DNA of 57,717 bases from Draconibacterium aestuarii (GTDB taxonomy: Bacteria > Bacteroidota > Bacteroidia > Bacteroidales > Prolixibacteraceae): NCBI GenBank assembly GCA_026671195.1, contig JAPOHD010000030.1:1-57717 (forward strand), in the 5' to 3' direction. The notes beneath the pieces are model-generated. The model ran no database searches. It saw nothing but the letters and a program-made list of their open reading frames with translations, and was not told the DNA's origin. Positions 56,602-57,717 of the stretch are shown here, piece after piece. Made by a program: the position numbers and the translations under genes. Position 1 is the first letter of the stretch. Each line of letters begins with the position of its first letter.

Positions 56602-57518
56602 TTAATTACACTTATATTTTCGATTGCTTTCTGCATCTGTTCTATATATGCTGCTTCTTCCTCCTTTTTCATTCTCAGCATTGGAGGTAAAACTTGTGTA
56701 CCACATATTCCTTTTATCGACATTAATGCTTTCATTGCCGGAATAGACTTGCTCACATTTCTTCCGGCCTGGCAATACGAAGAGATAGTATTGGTAAGTT
56801 CTTGAATTTCTTCAGCCTTTTGTAAATTTCCTGTAACGGTTTCAATTATAAGCTGATGATATATCTCCGGCATCAAGTTTCCCATGCTTGGTACTATTCC
56901 ATTTGCCCCCCTGCTCATTCCAAAAACCGACAAAACAGCAGATCCAACCAAAACCATAAAATCATCACGATCTTTCCATCGTTTTAATGATTCTTCCAAC
57001 CTGGCTTTATCATTTTCCGAATCCTTTATACCAATAATGTTAGCATGATGACTTAAAGTTTCCACCACATCAAGAGGAATAGAATGGTGTGTTGTCATTG
57101 GAATATTATAAACAAACAAAGGAAGAGGCACACTATCAGCCAGTTTTTCAAACCAGTTTAGCATTTGAGCAGCGTCTGAAGGATAATAGTTTGGCACTGT
57201 TGCCACCAAAGCATCCACTCCTAAATCGGCATACCTTTTCCCATCCTCAATCGATGTAAAAATTGAATTACTGCCGATTCCGGCCAACAAAGGCTGTTTT
57301 CCGTCTAACGCTTTTAGTGTTATCTTTATTAATTCAACTTTTTGTGCTGTAGAAAGCGAAGGAGCTTCGCCTGTAGTACCCAACACAAATGGTTTTGTTT
57401 CATTTTCAACAAATGATTTAATTATGGTATTTATCGCTTCCCCATCAATGGAAAAATCCTCCTTAAACGGACTCACCATTGGAACAATAACACCCCTGTA
57501 CTTTTCTTTCAATTCCAT
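56598..57518 (-). CDS. DapA/NanA-family aldolase (DHDPS-like)
   Basis: The 306-residue protein is a class I pyruvate-type aldolase: GTTGEAPSLS (47-56), VYNIPMTTHHS with Tyr137, and the Schiff-base Lys165 in IIGIKDSEND. Lysine biosynthesis is improbable in this cluster. Relatives split keto-deoxy sugar acids such as 2-keto-3-deoxygluconate or related compounds into pyruvate and an aldehyde. It lies 2 bp from the iron dehydrogenase and 4 bp overlaps PdxA. It probably feeds pectin-derived keto-acids into central metabolism; the substrate is unproven. Confidence 0.88.
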   Translation of the reverse strand: MELKEKYRGVIVPMVSPFKEDFSIDGEAINTIIKSFVENETKPFVLGTTGEAPSLSTAQKVELIKITLKALDGKQPLLAGIGSNSIFTSIEDGKRYADLGVDALVATVPNYYPSDAAQMLNWFEKLADSVPLPLFVYNIPMTTHHSIPLDVVETLSHHANIIGIKDSENDKARLEESLKRWKDRDDFMVLVGSAVLSVFGMSRGANGIVPSMGNLMPEIYHQLIIETVTGNLQKAEEIQELTNTISSYCQAGRNVSKSIPAMKALMSIKGICGTQVLPPMLRMKKEEEAAYIEQMQKAIENISVIK

Positions 57519-57520
57519 AA

Positions 57521-57717
57521 TTATATAGCTTTCGTATAAATAAAAATGGCATCTGACATTGAAACATCGCGCACGTTGTTTTTTAGTAAGCGTTGTATTT
57601 TCATTGCCGACCGCGCCATTTCATCTATTTCAATATTCTCAATATTTAAATCAGACAAACGACCGGGAATACCAAATCTTTGCATCATCGTTCTAATCAT
57701 TTCGATTCCCTTTAATG
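57521..57717 (-). CDS. Iron-containing alcohol dehydrogenase, C-terminal part (partial)
   Basis: The right edge cuts this gene. The last 64 residues read LKGIEMIRTMMQRFGIPGRL, then SDLNIENIEIDEMARSAMKI, and end MSDAIFIYTKAI with TAA at 57521-57523. The pattern GIPxRLSDLxI...MAxxA...VSxxDAxxIY is the C-terminus of iron-dependent (group III) alcohol dehydrogenases. It is 2 bp before the aldolase gene, so it heads the same operon in this window. It may interconvert an aldehyde released by the aldolase with the alcohol. The remainder lies outside the window. Confidence 0.82.
   Translation of the reverse strand, partial: LKGIEMIRTMMQRFGIPGRLSDLNIENIEIDEMARSAMKIQRLLKNNVRDVSMSDAIFIYTKAI

Noticed and set aside
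1-57717. CRISPR array, tRNA, rRNA or insertion sequence
   Set aside because: No repeat-spacer array, cloverleaf candidate, transposase-like frame or terminal inverted repeats were recognised.

Overview
The window is a long, almost entirely minus-strand gene block from a member of the Bacteroidota. The evidence is two SusC/SusD pairs, many lipoprotein signal peptides, two type IX secretion (T9SS) C-terminal sorting domains and AT-rich DNA with weak ribosome binding sites. The gene mix resembles marine or sediment Marinilabiliales/Prolixibacteraceae, but that placement is inference. The main content is a polysaccharide utilization locus (PUL) for pectin, mainly its homogalacturonan backbone: two PL1 pectate lyases, two PL10-type lyases, three GH28 polygalacturonases, a pectinesterase-like beta-helix protein, four alpha/beta-hydrolase esterases, two GH43 proteins and a GH140/DUF4038 protein.

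Read in the direction of transcription (right to left): (1) 57717-54388 encodes a cytoplasmic acid-sugar module: iron alcohol dehydrogenase (partial), DapA-like aldolase, PdxA-like dehydrogenase and DUF1537 kinase. It is followed by an SSS sodium symporter (54378-52798). (2) 52752-46472 holds a T9SS-sorted protein, then SusC and SusD. (3) 46330-42726 holds two PL1 lyases. (4) 42668-29038 holds DUF3826, a giant beta-helix/TIM-barrel protein, GH140-like, GH43, a three-domain propeller/toroid protein, an STN-hydrolase-DUF3826 fusion, a sialidase-like propeller and a secreted sugar-isomerase-like protein. (5) A 959-bp gene-free stretch precedes the second SusC/SusD pair (28078-22584), which ends in a clear hairpin terminator. 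(6) 22433-7759 holds a LamG lipoprotein, a Gfo/Idh oxidoreductase, three GH28, a PL10-like lyase, the second giant beta-helix/TIM-barrel paralogue, a double alpha/beta hydrolase and a frameshifted GH43. (7) 7743-291 holds PL10, the pectinesterase-like protein, a terminator, CE1-like and acetyl-esterase-like hydrolases, and a DUF1593 protein. The left end holds a truncated amidohydrolase start and the tail of a plus-strand gene.

A working model: surface PL1 lyases cut pectate, the SusCD pairs import oligomers, and periplasmic lipoproteins remove esters and side chains and finish the backbone. Small acids then enter the cytoplasm through the symporter and feed the kinase/dehydrogenase module. 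No GH88/GH105 unsaturated uronyl hydrolase, PL9/PL11 or GH106 is visible, and no regulator is encoded here, so part of the pathway and its control must lie elsewhere.

The least explained components are the two ~1046-residue paralogues, the three-domain 1106-residue protein, and the STN-hydrolase-DUF3826 fusion. No RNA genes, CRISPR arrays or mobile elements were found.
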